Below are positions 33,781-44,470 of a stretch of DNA of 64,000 bases, piece by piece (positions within the stretch are counted from its first letter, which is position 1; every line of letters starts with the position of its first letter). A model generated the notes under the pieces. The model was given only the letters and a program-made list of their open reading frames with translations, did no database searches and was not told the DNA's origin. This DNA comes from Acidocella sp. (GTDB lineage: Bacteria > Pseudomonadota > Alphaproteobacteria > Acetobacterales > Acetobacteraceae): assembly GCA_027308685.1 (NCBI GenBank), contig DAIDEE010000012.1, positions 1 to 64,000 of the forward strand. The letters are read 5' to 3'. Both the position numbers and the translations under genes were made by a program.

Positions 33781-36426
33781 ATGGTCAGTAGTAACGATAT
33801 CCGCGCGACGTTTTTGAACTATTTTGCTAGGGCTGGGCACGAGGTGGTGCCAAGCTCCTCGTTGGTCCCCAAAAACGACCCCACCCTGCTGTTTGCCAAC
33901 TCCGGCATGGTGCAGTTCAAAAATGTCTTCACCGGGCAGGAGAAGCGCCCCTACGTGCGGGCCACCACCGCGCAGAAATGCGTGCGGGCCGGCGGCAAGC
34001 ATAACGACCTCGACAATGTGGGCTACACCGCCCGCCACCATACCTTCTTTGAAATGTTGGGGAACTTCTCCTTCGGCGATTACTTCAAGGAACAGGCCAT
34101 TACCCACGCCTGGACCCTGCTGACCAAGGATTTTGGCCTCCCCAAGGACAAATTGCTGGTCACGGTTTACCATGAGGACGAGGACGCCGCGAACCTGTGG
34201 AAGAAGATCGCGGGGCTGGGCGATGATAAAATCATTCGCATCGCCACCGCCGATAATTTCTGGCGGATGGGCGATACCGGCCCCTGCGGCCCGTGTTCTG
34301 AGATTTTCTACGACCATGGCGATAAAATCCCCGGCGGCCCGCCTGGTAGCCCGGATGAGGATGGCGATAGGTTCATCGAGATTTGGAACCTGGTGTTCAT
34401 GCAGTTCCTCGAGGAGCCCGCCGGCACCCGCAACCCGCTGCCTAAGCCCAGCATCGACACCGGCATGGGGCTGGAGCGTTTCGCCGCTATTTTGCAGGGC
34501 AAGCACGATAATTATGACACCGACACGCTGCGGGCACTCATCCTCGCCTCGGCAGAGGAAACCAGCCAGTCGCCTGACGGGTCGTTCAAAACCAGCCACA
34601 GGGTGGTGGCGGACCATCTGCGCTCAACCTCCTTCCTGATGGCCGATGGCGTACTGCCCTCCAATGAAGGCCGTGGCTATGTGCTGCGCCGGATTATGCG
34701 CCGGGCGATGCGCCATGCCTATTTAATGGGTGCCAAGGAGCCGCTGATGTACCGGCTGGTTCCGGCGTTAACCCGCCAGATGGGCCAGGCCTACCCTGAA
34801 CTGAACCAGGCCGAAGCGTTGATCATCGAGACGCTGAAGCTGGAGGAAACCCGCTTCCGTGCCATGCTGGAGCGCGGCATTTCGCTGTTGAACGACGAGA
34901 CTGAACGCTTGGGTGAAGGCGGCGCGTTGCCGGGTGCGGTGGCGTTCAAACTATATGACACTTATGGTTTTCCGCTTGATCTCACCCAGGACGCACTGCG
35001 CGAGCAGGGCCGCGAGGTGGACGTGGCTGGTTTTAACGCTGCCATGGACGAACAACGCGCGCGCGCCCGCGCCGCCTGGTCCGGTAGCGGCGAGGCGGCG
35101 ACCGAGACGGTGTGGTTTGAGCTGAAGGAAAATCTCGGGGTTACCGAATTCCTGGGCTATGCCACCGAGAGTGCTGAGGCGACCATCACCGCGCTGATCG
35201 TGGATGGCCAGCCGACCGGTGAGGCGATGCTGGGCCAGGACGTGGCGATATTGTTGAACCAAACGCCGTTTTACGCGGAATCCGGTGGCCAGGTGGGCGA
35301 CCATGGGTTGATCACCGGGCCGGATAATCTGCGAATTGCGATTACCGATACCCAGAAGAAGCTCGGCGATTTGTTTGTGCATCTAGGCCGCGTGGAAGCC
35401 GGTACCGCCCGCGTTGGCGAACCGGTGCTGGCGGTGGTGGACCATGAGCGCCGCAGCGCCATACGGGCGCATCACTCGGCCACGCATTTGCTGCATGAGG
35501 CGATGCGCCGGCACTTAGGCACCCATGTGGCACAGAAAGGCAGCTTGAACGCGCCGGACCGGCTGCGGTTCGACGTCTCGCAGCCGCGCCCGATTACGCC
35601 GGACGAAATTGCCGCGATTGAGCGCGAGGTTAATGAACGTATCCGCGAAAACGCCGAAGTCACCACCCGGCTGATGACACCCGATGAAGCTGTGAAGCTG
35701 GGTGCCATGGCGTTGTTCGGCGAGAAATACGGCGAGGAAGTGCGGGTGGTGGCGATGGGCGCCTCCGATCATCCCGCCGAAAAATCCGCCTACTCCATCG
35801 AGCTTTGCGGCGGCACCCATGTGGGTCGCACCGGTGATATTGGGCTGTTCCGCATCACCTCAGAAGGCGCTGTTTCGGCTGGCATTCGCCGTATTGAAGC
35901 GCTGGCAGGGGCTGCCGCCATTGCGGCGGTTGAACAAGATGCCAAGCTGCTGGCTGAAGCCTCGGCGATCATTAAAGCCCCGCCTGCTGAACTGCCTGCC
36001 CGTATTGCCGCTTTGCAGGACGATAAAAAACGCCTGGAACGCCAAATCTCAGAGTTGCAGAAAAAACTCGCCATGGGTTCAGCAGCCAGCGCCGTTGAAG
36101 ACATTGGCGGGGTAAAATTCTCGGGCCGGAATGTGGGCGAAATTTCGCCAAAGGATTTGAAGACCGTCGCCACCGATGTTTTGAAAAACATGCAAAGCGG
36201 CGTTGTGACTCTTATCTCTACATCGGAAGGTAAAGCCGCCATCGTCGTCGGCGTGTCGCCTGATCTCGATGACAAATTCGATGCCGTGGCGCTGGTGCGC
36301 ATCGCCGCGGCAGCCGTGGGCGGTGCGGGCGGTGGCGGCAACAAATCCATGGCGCAAGCCGGCGGTCCCGATGGTAACAAATGGCAGGCCGCATTGGATT
36401 CCGTCAGAGCCGCTTTGGCGGCTTGA
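33781..36426 (+). CDS. alaS: Alanyl-tRNA synthetase
   Basis: The protein has 881 residues, the usual length. Class II motifs are at the N-terminus ([51 protein letters not shown]). The editing domain has [16 protein letters not shown] and the zinc-binding [17 protein letters not shown]. The C-Ala region ends with the glycine-rich [16 protein letters not shown]. It charges tRNA-Ala and clears mischarged Ser and Gly. A GGAG lies too close to the ATG to be ideal, but the start matches the family. A hairpin follows between it and the convergent serA. Confidence 0.98.
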   Translation: MVSSNDIRATFLNYFARAGHEVVPSSSLVPKNDPTLLFANSGMVQFKNVFTGQEKRPYVRATTAQKCVRAGGKHNDLDNVGYTARHHTFFEMLGNFSFGDYFKEQAITHAWTLLTKDFGLPKDKLLVTVYHEDEDAANLWKKIAGLGDDKIIRIATADNFWRMGDTGPCGPCSEIFYDHGDKIPGGPPGSPDEDGDRFIEIWNLVFMQFLEEPAGTRNPLPKPSIDTGMGLERFAAILQGKHDNYDTDTLRALILASAEETSQSPDGSFKTSHRVVADHLRSTSFLMADGVLPSNEGRGYVLRRIMRRAMRHAYLMGAKEPLMYRLVPALTRQMGQAYPELNQAEALIIETLKLEETRFRAMLERGISLLNDETERLGEGGALPGAVAFKLYDTYGFPLDLTQDALREQGREVDVAGFNAAMDEQRARARAAWSGSGEAATETVWFELKENLGVTEFLGYATESAEATITALIVDGQPTGEAMLGQDVAILLNQTPFYAESGGQVGDHGLITGPDNLRIAITDTQKKLGDLFVHLGRVEAGTARVGEPVLAVVDHERRSAIRAHHSATHLLHEAMRRHLGTHVAQKGSLNAPDRLRFDVSQPRPITPDEIAAIEREVNERIRENAEVTTRLMTPDEAVKLGAMALFGEKYGEEVRVVAMGASDHPAEKSAYSIELCGGTHVGRTGDIGLFRITSEGAVSAGIRRIEALAGAAAIAAVEQDAKLLAEASAIIKAPPAELPARIAALQDDKKRLERQISELQKKLAMGSAASAVEDIGGVKFSGRNVGEISPKDLKTVATDVLKNMQSGVVTLISTSEGKAAIVVGVSPDLDDKFDAVALVRIAAAAVGGAGGGGNKSMAQAGGPDGNKWQAALDSVRAALAA

Positions 36427-36434
36427 GGCAAAGA

Positions 36435-36457
36435 GGCCAGGGGCGTAACCCCTGGCC
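36435..36457. terminator. Hairpin between convergent alaS and serA
   Basis: Arms GGCCAGGGG (36435-36443) and CCCCTGGCC (36449-36457) enclose a 5-nt loop, 9 bp after the alaS stop and 10 bp beyond the serA stop. It can serve both strands. The U-tract is weak. Confidence 0.6.
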
Positions 36458-36466
36458 TGTCGTATT

Positions 36467-38053
36467 TCAGAACGCCAACGTGGTGGCTTGCATCACCAAT
36501 GGCAGTGCTTTGACTTTCTCTAAGACGGCTGTTGGTAAGTCACCATCAACTGAGACGAGGCAGATGGCGTCTGAGCCTTCGGACGCGCGGCCCAGATGGA
36601 AGGTGGCGATATTCACACCAGCGTCGGCCAGCAGCATGCCAAACTTGCCGATGAAGCCGGGTTTGTCCTGGTTGGTCACGTACAGCATGTGCGGGGCAAA
36701 GTCGGCTTCCACTTTGATGCCTTTGATTTCCACCAGCCGCGGCTTGCCGTTGCCGATTAAAGTACCAGCGACTGAGCGGGTATTTTCATCGGTGGTGATC
36801 ACCAGCCGTACCAAAGTTTGATATTCGCTAGGCCGGTCATGCGTGGCTTCGGAGACCTCGATGCCGTGGTCGCGCGCGAACACGGGCGCAGAGACCATGT
36901 TGACACCTTCCATCACCGGGCCGAGCAGGCCGGCCAAAGCGGCGGCTGAGAGCGGGCGGTGGTTGAGGTCGGCGGCAGCGCCTTCATACTCGATCAGCAC
37001 ACGGCGGATGACGCCATCCTTGGCTTGCGTGAGCTGTCCGGCAAACGCGCCGAGCAGGCGGCAGAGGTCCATATAGGGGCGCAGGCGCGGGGCTTCCTCG
37101 GCACTCACGGATGGCATGTTGAGTGCATTGGTGACTGAGCCGGTAAGCAGAAAATCGCTGATCTGTTCAGCAACTTGCAGTGCGACGTTTTCCTGCGCTT
37201 CGGAGGTCGCGGCACCCAGGTGCGGGGTGCAGATGACGTTCTCGAGCGTAAATAACGGGCTGTCAGTCGCGGGTTCGGTCTCAAACACATCGAGCGCGGC
37301 ACCGGCGATGTGGCCGGACTTCAGCCCATCATAAAGTGCCGCTTCATCCAGCAAACCGCCGCGCGCGCAGTTGACGACCCGCACACCCTTTTTGGTTTTC
37401 GCCAGGGTTTCGCGGGAGAGAATGTTGCGGGTGGCGTCCGTCAGCGGCGTGTGGATGGTGATGAAATCGGCGCGCGGGATTAAATCCTCCAGTTCCACCT
37501 TCTCAACCCCCAAGGCCAGTGCACGGGCTTCGGTGAGGTACGGGTCGTACGCCAGCACTTTCATCTTCAACCCAACAGCGCGGTCAGCCACGATCGAGCC
37601 GATATTGCCACAGCCGATCAGGCCAAGATATTTGCCGGTGAGTTCGACACCCATGAAGCGATTCTTCTCCCACTTGCCAGCCTTGGTGGAGGCGGTGGCT
37701 TCCGGCAACTGGCGGGCGAGGGCAAACATCATGGCGATGGCGTGCTCGGCGGTGGTGATGGCGTTGCCGAACGGCGTGTTCATCACCACGATGCCGCGTG
37801 AGGTGGCGGATTTCACATCGACATTGTCCACACCGATGCCGGCGCGGCCAATAACTTTCAAATTCGTCGCCACGTCCAGCACTTCGCGCGTCACCTTGGT
37901 GGCGGAGCGAATGGCCAGGCCGTCGTACTCGCCGATGATGGCGCGCAGTTCGGCAGGGGTCAGGCCGGTTTTAACATCCACCTCGATGCCACGCTCCTTG
38001 AAGATGGCGATGGCGGCGGGGGATAATTTATCGCTGATAAGAACCTTAGGCAT
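36467..38053 (-). CDS. serA: D-3-phosphoglycerate dehydrogenase
   Basis: The protein has 528 residues from ATG 38053, with AAGGA 9 nt upstream. This is the long form with an intervening domain and a C-terminal ACT domain. Substrate and NAD regions are clear: GRAGIGVDNVDVKSAT, the Rossmann GLIGCGNIGSIVADRA, NCARGGLLDEAAL and the catalytic His in CTPHLGAAT. The ACT domain is at about 455-528 (VTNQDKPGFIGKFGMLLADAGVNIATFHLGR). It oxidises 3-phosphoglycerate as the first step of serine synthesis; the ACT domain usually senses serine. It follows serC by 12 bp on the same strand, forming a serC-serA operon. Confidence 0.97.
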   Translation of the reverse strand: MPKVLISDKLSPAAIAIFKERGIEVDVKTGLTPAELRAIIGEYDGLAIRSATKVTREVLDVATNLKVIGRAGIGVDNVDVKSATSRGIVVMNTPFGNAITTAEHAIAMMFALARQLPEATASTKAGKWEKNRFMGVELTGKYLGLIGCGNIGSIVADRAVGLKMKVLAYDPYLTEARALALGVEKVELEDLIPRADFITIHTPLTDATRNILSRETLAKTKKGVRVVNCARGGLLDEAALYDGLKSGHIAGAALDVFETEPATDSPLFTLENVICTPHLGAATSEAQENVALQVAEQISDFLLTGSVTNALNMPSVSAEEAPRLRPYMDLCRLLGAFAGQLTQAKDGVIRRVLIEYEGAAADLNHRPLSAAALAGLLGPVMEGVNMVSAPVFARDHGIEVSEATHDRPSEYQTLVRLVITTDENTRSVAGTLIGNGKPRLVEIKGIKVEADFAPHMLYVTNQDKPGFIGKFGMLLADAGVNIATFHLGRASEGSDAICLVSVDGDLPTAVLEKVKALPLVMQATTLAF

Positions 38054-38065
38054 TTTCAAAAATCC

Positions 38066-39238
38066 TTAGAAATCTGCTTGAACAACATCAATGGCGTAGT
38101 CGATCCAGGGCAGCAGGGCCGCGATGTCCGACGTCTCAATGGTGGCGCCACCCCAAATCCGCAGGCCCGGTGGGGCATCGCGGTAGGCGGCGGCATCCAG
38201 CCCGGCGCCGTTTTTCTCCAGGATACCGGCCACCGCCTTGGCTGCCTTTTGCTGCGCCTCGGCGGGCAGGGCGGTGAACCAGGGGGCGGTGATGCTAAGG
38301 CAGATTGAGGTGCAGGAGCGCGTGGCGGGGTCTGCCGCCAAAAATTCAACGCGCGGGTTGCCTTCGACCCATTTCGCCATGGCCGCCAAATTGGCTTCAG
38401 AACGAGCAATCAAGCCCTTCAGCCCGCCCACGGACTGCGCCCAGCGCAGACCATCCAGCGCATCCTCCACGGCCAGCATCGAGGGGGTGTTGATGGTCTC
38501 GCCCACAAACAAACCTTCGGTCAGCTTGCCGCCGGAGGTCATGCGGAAGATTTTTGGCAGCGGCCAGGCGGGCTTGTAAGTTAACAGGCGTTCAACGGCC
38601 CGCGGCGAGAGCGCCAGCATACCGTGCGCGGCTTCGCCGCCCAGCACTTTCTGCCAGGACCAGGTGACGACATCGAGTTTATCAAACGGCAGTTCCATGG
38701 CGAACGCCGCGGAGGTGGAATCCGCAATCACGAGGCCTTCGCGGTCGGCGGGGATAAAGTCGCCGTTTGGAAAGCGCACGCCCGAGGTCGTGCCGTTCCA
38801 GGCCAGCACCACGTCATGGCTGAAATCAATTTGGGTGACATCCGGCAGCTTGCCGTAAGGCGCACTCAGCACCCGTGCGTCGGGAAGTTTCAACTGCTTG
38901 ATCACATCAGTGGCCCAGGCTTCGGAGAAGCTCTCATGGGCCAGAACGTCCACGGGCCGCGCCCCCAGCATCGACCACAGCACCATCTCAACCGCGCCGG
39001 TATCGGAGGCAGGAACAATGCCGAGGCGCCAATCAGCCGGCAGGCCGAGAATATCGCGTGATAGGGTGATAACCTCAGCCAGCTTGGCTTTCGGCTCCTT
39101 GGCACGATGGCTGCGGCCCAGCATAGCGCCTTCAAGGGCGGCCAGCGTAAAGCCGGGGCGCTTGGCGCAGGGGCCAGAGGAAAAATTTGGATTTTGGGGT
39201 GTGCGCGCGGGTTTCACCGGTGCGGCGACGTTTACCAT
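38066..39238 (-). CDS. serC: Phosphoserine aminotransferase
   Basis: The protein has 390 residues from ATG 39238, with GGGAG 7 nt upstream. Motifs of the alphaproteobacterial type are present: [51 protein letters not shown], the PLP lysine in [15 protein letters not shown], and [13 protein letters not shown]. It transaminates 3-phosphohydroxypyruvate to phosphoserine with glutamate, the second step of serine synthesis, and also works in PLP synthesis in many bacteria. serA follows 12 bp downstream. The 60 nt before the start can fold into a small hairpin next to the ribosome site. Confidence 0.96.
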   Translation of the reverse strand: MVNVAAPVKPARTPQNPNFSSGPCAKRPGFTLAALEGAMLGRSHRAKEPKAKLAEVITLSRDILGLPADWRLGIVPASDTGAVEMVLWSMLGARPVDVLAHESFSEAWATDVIKQLKLPDARVLSAPYGKLPDVTQIDFSHDVVLAWNGTTSGVRFPNGDFIPADREGLVIADSTSAAFAMELPFDKLDVVTWSWQKVLGGEAAHGMLALSPRAVERLLTYKPAWPLPKIFRMTSGGKLTEGLFVGETINTPSMLAVEDALDGLRWAQSVGGLKGLIARSEANLAAMAKWVEGNPRVEFLAADPATRSCTSICLSITAPWFTALPAEAQQKAAKAVAGILEKNGAGLDAAAYRDAPPGLRIWGGATIETSDIAALLPWIDYAIDVVQADF

Positions 39239-39300
39239 ATTCAGTCTCCCTTTCAGAAGATAAAGCGCTCCATTGGGGGAGCGTGACCCGGGGAGGGCTT
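39239..39300 (-). promoter_or_regulatory. Structured serC leader, possible serC RNA motif
   Basis: On the minus strand a hairpin with arms CGCTCC and GGAGCG (39278-39283 and 39266-39271) stands before a TCTTCTGAAAGGGAGA stretch that carries the ribosome site of serC. A conserved serC leader RNA motif has been described for alphaproteobacteria. The position and general layout fit, but I cannot check the consensus here. Confidence 0.4.
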
Positions 39301-39336
39301 TAGCGGCAAACCGTGCTTGCCGCAATAGTGGGCGTT

Positions 39337-40836
39337 TTAGTGGGCGAGGGGAACCAAACCGGCCACACCGGTCACCGGGCGGTCGCTTGCCACCCGCAGC
39401 GCCGTGCCGGGAAATTGGTAGCTAAACTTCAAATCATTTTGTTTGATCACAGCGTCGATGACCCCGATCTGATAACTGGCCGGAAAATAGATAACGGTAT
39501 CGGCGGTGGCAATCGTAGGTGACTGCAAAAGCTGTGACGGCACATAATCTGCGGGGTCGAGCGCTGCAACGCCGCTATCAACGGCAATCTGTCCGAATGA
39601 GGCCTTTTGGCTTACAAAATCCGCCAGAGCGGTGTCGGTTTTATGTTGCCACTGCAATGAAGGGGCACGGAAAAAACTTATCGGAAAATCGAGATGGCCT
39701 GGATTAGCTTGGAGCCGAATATCGGTAAGACTGGAGAGCAATATGATGCTGAAAACGACGGCAGGGTGCCAGTGCTTTTTTCCGGGTTCACGAGACGGCG
39801 CAAATTGTAACCCGATAAGGGGCCAGAACGCGGCAAACATAAATGGAAAACAGTAATAACCCGATAGTGTGTTCGCCCAGTCACTCACTGCAATCAAATT
39901 CAGCAGCGCCCAGGGAATAACCGATATATACCCCGCCGCAATGACTGGATTGCGGGCGCGTGCCGCCCAGAACACCGTAAGATACAGCGGAAGGAAAATA
40001 TAAAGGCGCGCTGCCGCATAAAAATCTAGATTATTGAGAATACCCCTCCAGCTTAGGTTGCTGAAAGGGGGCGAGCCCAGGTAAACATGCCCCAAAACAT
40101 TATAGCCATCGGAAAAATATTTTTGTATCGCAATGACAAATACGCTATAAAAAATCCCACTCGCAATGAACCACATAATAGTCTGGTAGCGTCTCAAAGG
40201 CACGCCCTGCAGTTTTTGAATTGCGATGAAAATAGTAAAAATAGCCGCCAAATGCAGCCCGGCATCTTCACGTGTGGTGATGCAGAGACAAAAAAATAAT
40301 GTTGCCAGCCGATAATGTTGTCGAACCAGCGCTGCCATGAACATCATGCCGGTTCCGACAATGAACATTTCAAAATGCGGGTTGCGGGCGCTTGCCAATG
40401 CCATACCATTGTAGGCAAATAACAGGCTTACAAATACGGCACTGAGCAGAGCGATGCCCTGCCGCATGCGGTAAGATGTCACCAGCAACCAATAAACCGC
40501 AACGGCCGGCAGGGCGAATGATATGCCGCAAAATAACCCGAAATATTGAATTTCTGATAACGGCACCAGCCAACTCATCAAGGTAATTGGTACAAATACC
40601 GGGCTGATATGAATTTGCCAGAACGGCAGTGGTGAATTGACTGAAAGAAGCTCGAGTCGCCAGCTATTATGCCAGAGCAGCGATGCAATCGCCCCTGAAT
40701 CGCTCCAGAACCCCCCGAGCACATAAAAATGCCGAAGGACCAAAATCATGTTTGTTACGAGAGGAACGGCCACCACAACGACCAGTCCGAGCCACACAGC
40801 TAAGCGGTTCTTGGCAACCTTATCAGTGTTCGTCAT
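39337..40836 (-). CDS. DUF2079-like polytopic membrane protein
   Basis: The protein has about 499 residues from ATG 40836 and contains some ten to twelve hydrophobic segments. The pattern [14 protein letters not shown] near the first loop, [25 protein letters not shown] and TREDAGLHL matches the DUF2079 family of predicted membrane proteins, which are related in layout to GT-C glycosyltransferases. The acidic residue in the first extracytoplasmic loop is consistent with such an enzyme. The C-terminal 120 residues are soluble and end near GLVPLAH. Substrate unknown. The gene is divergent from an Lrp/AsnC regulator, and its ribosome site is weak. Confidence 0.75.
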   Translation of the reverse strand: MTNTDKVAKNRLAVWLGLVVVVAVPLVTNMILVLRHFYVLGGFWSDSGAIASLLWHNSWRLELLSVNSPLPFWQIHISPVFVPITLMSWLVPLSEIQYFGLFCGISFALPAVAVYWLLVTSYRMRQGIALLSAVFVSLLFAYNGMALASARNPHFEMFIVGTGMMFMAALVRQHYRLATLFFCLCITTREDAGLHLAAIFTIFIAIQKLQGVPLRRYQTIMWFIASGIFYSVFVIAIQKYFSDGYNVLGHVYLGSPPFSNLSWRGILNNLDFYAAARLYIFLPLYLTVFWAARARNPVIAAGYISVIPWALLNLIAVSDWANTLSGYYCFPFMFAAFWPLIGLQFAPSREPGKKHWHPAVVFSIILLSSLTDIRLQANPGHLDFPISFFRAPSLQWQHKTDTALADFVSQKASFGQIAVDSGVAALDPADYVPSQLLQSPTIATADTVIYFPASYQIGVIDAVIKQNDLKFSYQFPGTALRVASDRPVTGVAGLVPLAH

Positions 40837-40953
40837 CCATCTACTCGCATTTTGGCTGGTAGCCCGGTTGCCTGCGCACTGTTTAACCGCCGCAACCCAG
40901 GCTTTCAACGGCTCGCTAGCCAGACCCCGCAGGTTCGTGGCAGTGTGAAGCTT

Positions 40954-41409
40954 ATGACCGAACTTGACGCCATAGACCGCGCCATTCTGCGCCTGATTGC
41001 CAGTGATTCATCACTCTCTCTAAACGATATCGCCGACAAGGTAGGGCTGACCGCTACCCCTTGCTGGAAGCGGATCAAGCGGATGGAGGAAGCCGGTATC
41101 ATCCTGGGCCGGGTGGCGGTGCTAGATGCTGATAAGCTCGGTCTGCCGGTATCGGTCTTCGTCTCCATTGAAACCTCTGACCATTCAGCCGAATGGCTGG
41201 AAGCCTTCGCGACGACCATAGCAACCACCCCTGAAATCGTCGGGGCCTGGCGGATGTCGGGTGACGTGGATTACCTGCTGCACGTGATTGTTCCGGATAT
41301 CAACGCTTACGACGCCTTTTATAAAAAACTCATCAATGCCGTGAAACTGCGCAACGTGTCTTCGCGTTTTGCAATGGAACGCATGAAAAACGGGGCCTTG
41401 CCGATCTGA
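40954..41409 (+). CDS. Lrp/AsnC-family transcription regulator
   Basis: The protein has 151 residues from ATG 40954. An N-terminal helix-turn-helix (LDAIDRAILRLIASDSSLSLNDIA, then GLTATPCWKRIKRME) is followed by an RAM/ActR ligand-binding domain (about 68-145), with GRVAVLDADKLGLPV and the pattern VGAWRMSGDVDYLLHVIVPD. The sequence TPCWKRIKRMEEAGII is close to regulators of the BkdR/Lrp subgroup. It probably binds an amino acid. It is divergent from the DUF2079-like gene and converges with pstA, leaving 11 bp between stops. Target not known. Confidence 0.9.
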   Translation: MTELDAIDRAILRLIASDSSLSLNDIADKVGLTATPCWKRIKRMEEAGIILGRVAVLDADKLGLPVSVFVSIETSDHSAEWLEAFATTIATTPEIVGAWRMSGDVDYLLHVIVPDINAYDAFYKKLINAVKLRNVSSRFAMERMKNGALPI

Positions 41410-41420
41410 GGTCTGGCAGG

Positions 41421-42302
41421 TCAGATGAATTTGGTGCGTTTGACCACGAGACGGACGCCGATGTTGATGCACAGCACCACCAGCATCACGATGAAGGCGG
41501 CGGCAAATGCCAAAGCGTGTGACTCATCGGAAGGCTGGTTGATGAAGCTCCAGATCACGTAGGTCAGATAGCCGATGGGTGAATGGGTCAGTTGGCCGTT
41601 CCACATATAGTTCGACCACCCTGCGGTGTAGATCAGCGGTGCGGTTTCGCCGACCGAGATAGCGAGGGCCAGCAGGACGCCGGTAATCACGCCGGAGAGT
41701 GCGCCAGGCAAAACGACTTTGAACACCACCACCGGATCGTTGGCACCCAGCGCATAGGCGGCTTCGCGCATGGAAACGGGCACCTGTCGTAACGCCAACT
41801 CACTGATCCGGGCTAAATACGGTACGATGAGAATGGCCAGCGTGATCGAACCGGCCAGGGTGGAGAATTGCCAGCCGAGGGTTGTCACGAACACAATATA
41901 AGAAAAATAGCCCAGCACGATGGATGGCGTTCCCGTCAGCACGTCCGATAGAAAGCGGATCAAACTGCCAATTTTATTGCTGCCGTACTCCGATAGATAA
42001 ATTCCCGCCCCCACGCCGATCGGTACAGCGATTAATAACGCTCCGCCCGAGAGGACGAGCGTGCCCTCGATGGCATTGGCCAAACCGCCGCCGGTGCCGT
42101 TGGTGACTGTGGTGAAAAGTCCGATGGAGAAAACCGAAATACCGCGCGATGCGACAACCCATACCACGTCAAGCAGCGGGCCAATGACCATAAACAGGGC
42201 CAGACCACACACCGTCCACCCAGCCATGCTGACCGCGACGCGCCGCAGTTCCTGCTGGCTGCGTTTGGGGCTCGAGCTCTTAGCGCTTGTTGTTGCGGAC
42301 AT
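41421..42302 (-). CDS. pstA: Phosphate ABC transporter permease PstA
   Basis: The protein has 293 residues from ATG 42302, with AGGGG 6 nt upstream. Six hydrophobic segments are visible, and the permease EAA loop is RISELALRQVPVSMREAAYALGA. The motif LTGTPSIVLGYFSYIVFV and GVLLALAISVGETAPLIYTAG are typical of PstA. It forms the inner-membrane channel with PstC. It overlaps the end of pstC by 23 bp. No pstB or phoU follows: the next gene is the convergent AsnC-type regulator. Confidence 0.95.
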   Translation of the reverse strand: MSATTSAKSSSPKRSQQELRRVAVSMAGWTVCGLALFMVIGPLLDVVWVVASRGISVFSIGLFTTVTNGTGGGLANAIEGTLVLSGGALLIAVPIGVGAGIYLSEYGSNKIGSLIRFLSDVLTGTPSIVLGYFSYIVFVTTLGWQFSTLAGSITLAILIVPYLARISELALRQVPVSMREAAYALGANDPVVVFKVVLPGALSGVITGVLLALAISVGETAPLIYTAGWSNYMWNGQLTHSPIGYLTYVIWSFINQPSDESHALAFAAAFIVMLVVLCINIGVRLVVKRTKFI

Positions 42303-43254
42303 TGAGAACCCCTGAGGAGAGTAGCTTGGCGCCGGCATTCACAGCCAGTGTGATAATGAACAAAACCAGCGCGATTTCAGCGAGTGAGCGCACGGCCATG
42401 TTGGTGGGGTCTTGCTCGGCGCTGTCAAGCTGGCTGACGATGAAGGAGGCGATGGTCGACACCGGGCTGAAGATCGTAGCGGGCATGATATTGATGGCAC
42501 CGCCCGAGACCATCAGCACTGCCATGGTTTCTCCAAGGGCGCGGCCAAGCGCCAGCACAATGCCGCCCACCAGCGTTGAGCGGACCATTGGCATCATGGC
42601 TTTCGAGACCACTTCAAAATGGGTGGCGCCAAGTGCGAAGGCGGATTCGCGATTCTCTTTCGGCACCTGCAAAAGCGCGTCCAGCAGCGTGGTCGCGATA
42701 ATCGGTGTGATCATCAAGGCCAGCACCATTGAGGTCGCAAGCAGGCCATAGCCGCCGCCAGCGTTGCCGCCGGCGAAAAATGGAATGAACCCGAGCATGG
42801 CCGACAGGCCGGGGCCAATATATTTGGCAATCAGCGGGATCAGCACCGCGATACCCCAAAGACCAAACACCACGCTGGGCACCACGGCCACGAGCTCAAC
42901 GAGCATTGAAAGCAACGGGCGGATTTTGGCTGGAACCGCTTCGGCGAGAAAAATTGCGGCACCGACGCTGAGTGGCACGGCGATCAGGATGGCGATGAAG
43001 GAGCTGAGTAAAGTGCCAACGATGAACACCAAAATGCCATAGTTGGCTCCCGGGGGCACTTGCACGCCGCGAACGGTCACCGGGTCGCCGTATAGATTGC
43101 CGAGATCCCAGGTAATGCCGGAGATAAAGTCCAAGCCGTTGAAGCTGACCGCCTGGGCAGAATAAACCGCTAAAAACAAAACAACCGCGCCAAGCGCGGC
43201 AGGGATCAGCAGGCTGAGACCCAGAACGGAAAGACGGAACGGCTTCAATTTCAT
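42280..43254 (-). CDS. pstC: Phosphate ABC transporter permease PstC
   Basis: The protein has 324 residues with an N-terminal membrane helix and five further segments. VELVAVVPSVVFGLWG and the loop LLQVPKENRESAFALGATHFEVVSKAMMP, with LGRALGETMAVLMVSGG, identify PstC. It pairs with PstA to move phosphate delivered by PstS. The spacer to pstS is 60 bp and holds a long hairpin, which would favour higher PstS output. Confidence 0.95.
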   Translation of the reverse strand: MKLKPFRLSVLGLSLLIPAALGAVVLFLAVYSAQAVSFNGLDFISGITWDLGNLYGDPVTVRGVQVPPGANYGILVFIVGTLLSSFIAILIAVPLSVGAAIFLAEAVPAKIRPLLSMLVELVAVVPSVVFGLWGIAVLIPLIAKYIGPGLSAMLGFIPFFAGGNAGGGYGLLATSMVLALMITPIIATTLLDALLQVPKENRESAFALGATHFEVVSKAMMPMVRSTLVGGIVLALGRALGETMAVLMVSGGAINIMPATIFSPVSTIASFIVSQLDSAEQDPTNMAVRSLAEIALVLFIITLAVNAGAKLLSSGVLNVRNNKR

Positions 43255-43275
43255 ATGTTAAAAGACCCTAGAGGG

Positions 43276-43307
43276 TTCCACCCCCCAGCGAAAGCTGGAG
43301 GGTGGAA
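43276..43307 (-). terminator. Hairpin between pstS and pstC
   Basis: Fourteen-base arms (43276-43289 and 43294-43307) with one C-A mismatch close on a GAAA tetraloop, 8 bp after the pstS stop. No long T-run follows, so partial termination or mRNA 3'-end protection is likely. Confidence 0.65.
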
Positions 43308-43314
43308 TTTAGGC

Positions 43315-44385
43315 TTACTGAATGCGAGCGATCTGTGACTTGGAGAGCTCCACAACCGCTGGCGGCAGCGGCAGGAAGTTCACCTGGCTCACATATTTCG
43401 GATCGTTACCAGTCGTCAAAGCCCAGGTCAGGAAGGTCTGGATGGCTTTGGCGGTGGTCGCATCCGGCTGCGAGGCGTTGATGATCGCATACTCATAGTT
43501 GATAATCGGGTAGGCTTCCGGGCCCTTTGCAAAGATCAGGCTGATGCGTTCATCGGTCGGGGTGTCGGTGGCCAGCGAGCTGGCGGCCGCATTGACGGTT
43601 GCAATGGTCGGCAGCACGTATTTGCCGTCGGCATTCTTCAGTTCGGCAGTGCCGAGACCGGCCTTGTCGATCTGCGCTTTGAAGCTGACGCCAATATAAG
43701 CGATCGAGTATGGGTTGGAGGCTGAGGCCGAAACCATGCCCGGGTTGCCGTTGGCGCCCAGGCCACCCTGTACGGCCGGCCACGAAATGGTGGTGCCATA
43801 GCCGAGCGCGGCGTGCCAGGCCGGGGTGGATTTATCAAGATACTGGCTGAAGATGAAGGTATCACCGGAGCCGTCAACACGGTGGATCGGGATGATCACA
43901 TGGGCAGGCAGAGCAACGCCTGGGTTGATCGCTTTGATCTTCGGGTCGTTCCACATGGTGATTTTGCCCATGTAGATGTCGGCCAGAACCGGGCCGGAGA
44001 GGCGCAGGTGCTTACCAGCCATGCCCGGTAGGTTGTAGTTGACCGACTGAGCCGAAATGGCGAGCGGGATGCTCAGCATGTTCGGGTTCTTGGCGACGAT
44101 GGAATCGGACAGATACGCATCGGACGCACCGATCTGAACCAGACCCTTCATGGACTGAGCAATGCCAGCGCCGGAACCGGTTGAGGTGGTGGTCACTTGG
44201 ATGCCGGGGTTAGCGGCGGTGAAATCGGGTACCCAGATGTTGAACAGCGGGTAAAGCAGGCTTGAGCCAGTTTCAACCAAAGTGGTTGCAGCCTGGGCGG
44301 AGCCAGCCGAAACAGCGGCGAGCGCCAGAGCAGCGACGCCAGAGCGCAGCAAGGTCGAGCGACGAAGGTTTTTAAAAATGTGCAC
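43315..44385 (-). CDS. pstS: Phosphate-binding periplasmic protein PstS
   Basis: The protein has 356 residues starting at GTG 44385, with GGGG 7 nt upstream. Signal peptide 1-32 ends VSAGSAQA. Phosphate ligands lie in ETGSSLLYPLF near the N-terminus, TTTSTGSGAGIAQ, and HRVDGSGDTFIFSQYL. The layout is that of a single-domain-pair PstS of the alphaproteobacterial type. It delivers phosphate to PstC/PstA. Three GTGACA/TGTCAC elements upstream suggest PhoB control. Confidence 0.96.
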   Translation of the reverse strand: MHIFKNLRRSTLLRSGVAALALAAVSAGSAQAATTLVETGSSLLYPLFNIWVPDFTAANPGIQVTTTSTGSGAGIAQSMKGLVQIGASDAYLSDSIVAKNPNMLSIPLAISAQSVNYNLPGMAGKHLRLSGPVLADIYMGKITMWNDPKIKAINPGVALPAHVIIPIHRVDGSGDTFIFSQYLDKSTPAWHAALGYGTTISWPAVQGGLGANGNPGMVSASASNPYSIAYIGVSFKAQIDKAGLGTAELKNADGKYVLPTIATVNAAASSLATDTPTDERISLIFAKGPEAYPIINYEYAIINASQPDATTAKAIQTFLTWALTTGNDPKYVSQVNFLPLPPAVVELSKSQIARIQ

Positions 44386-44470
44386 GTGCAGTCCCCTTTT
44401 TTGAGATGGTTATAGAGATCGCATCATCATTGAGCCGACCCCAAAACAAGGCAGTCTCTAATTCATCAAT

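Noticed and set aside
37371-38069. 232-codon plus-strand frame inside serA
   Set aside because: Antisense to the NAD-binding domain of SerA; low-complexity Ser/Ala-rich translation.
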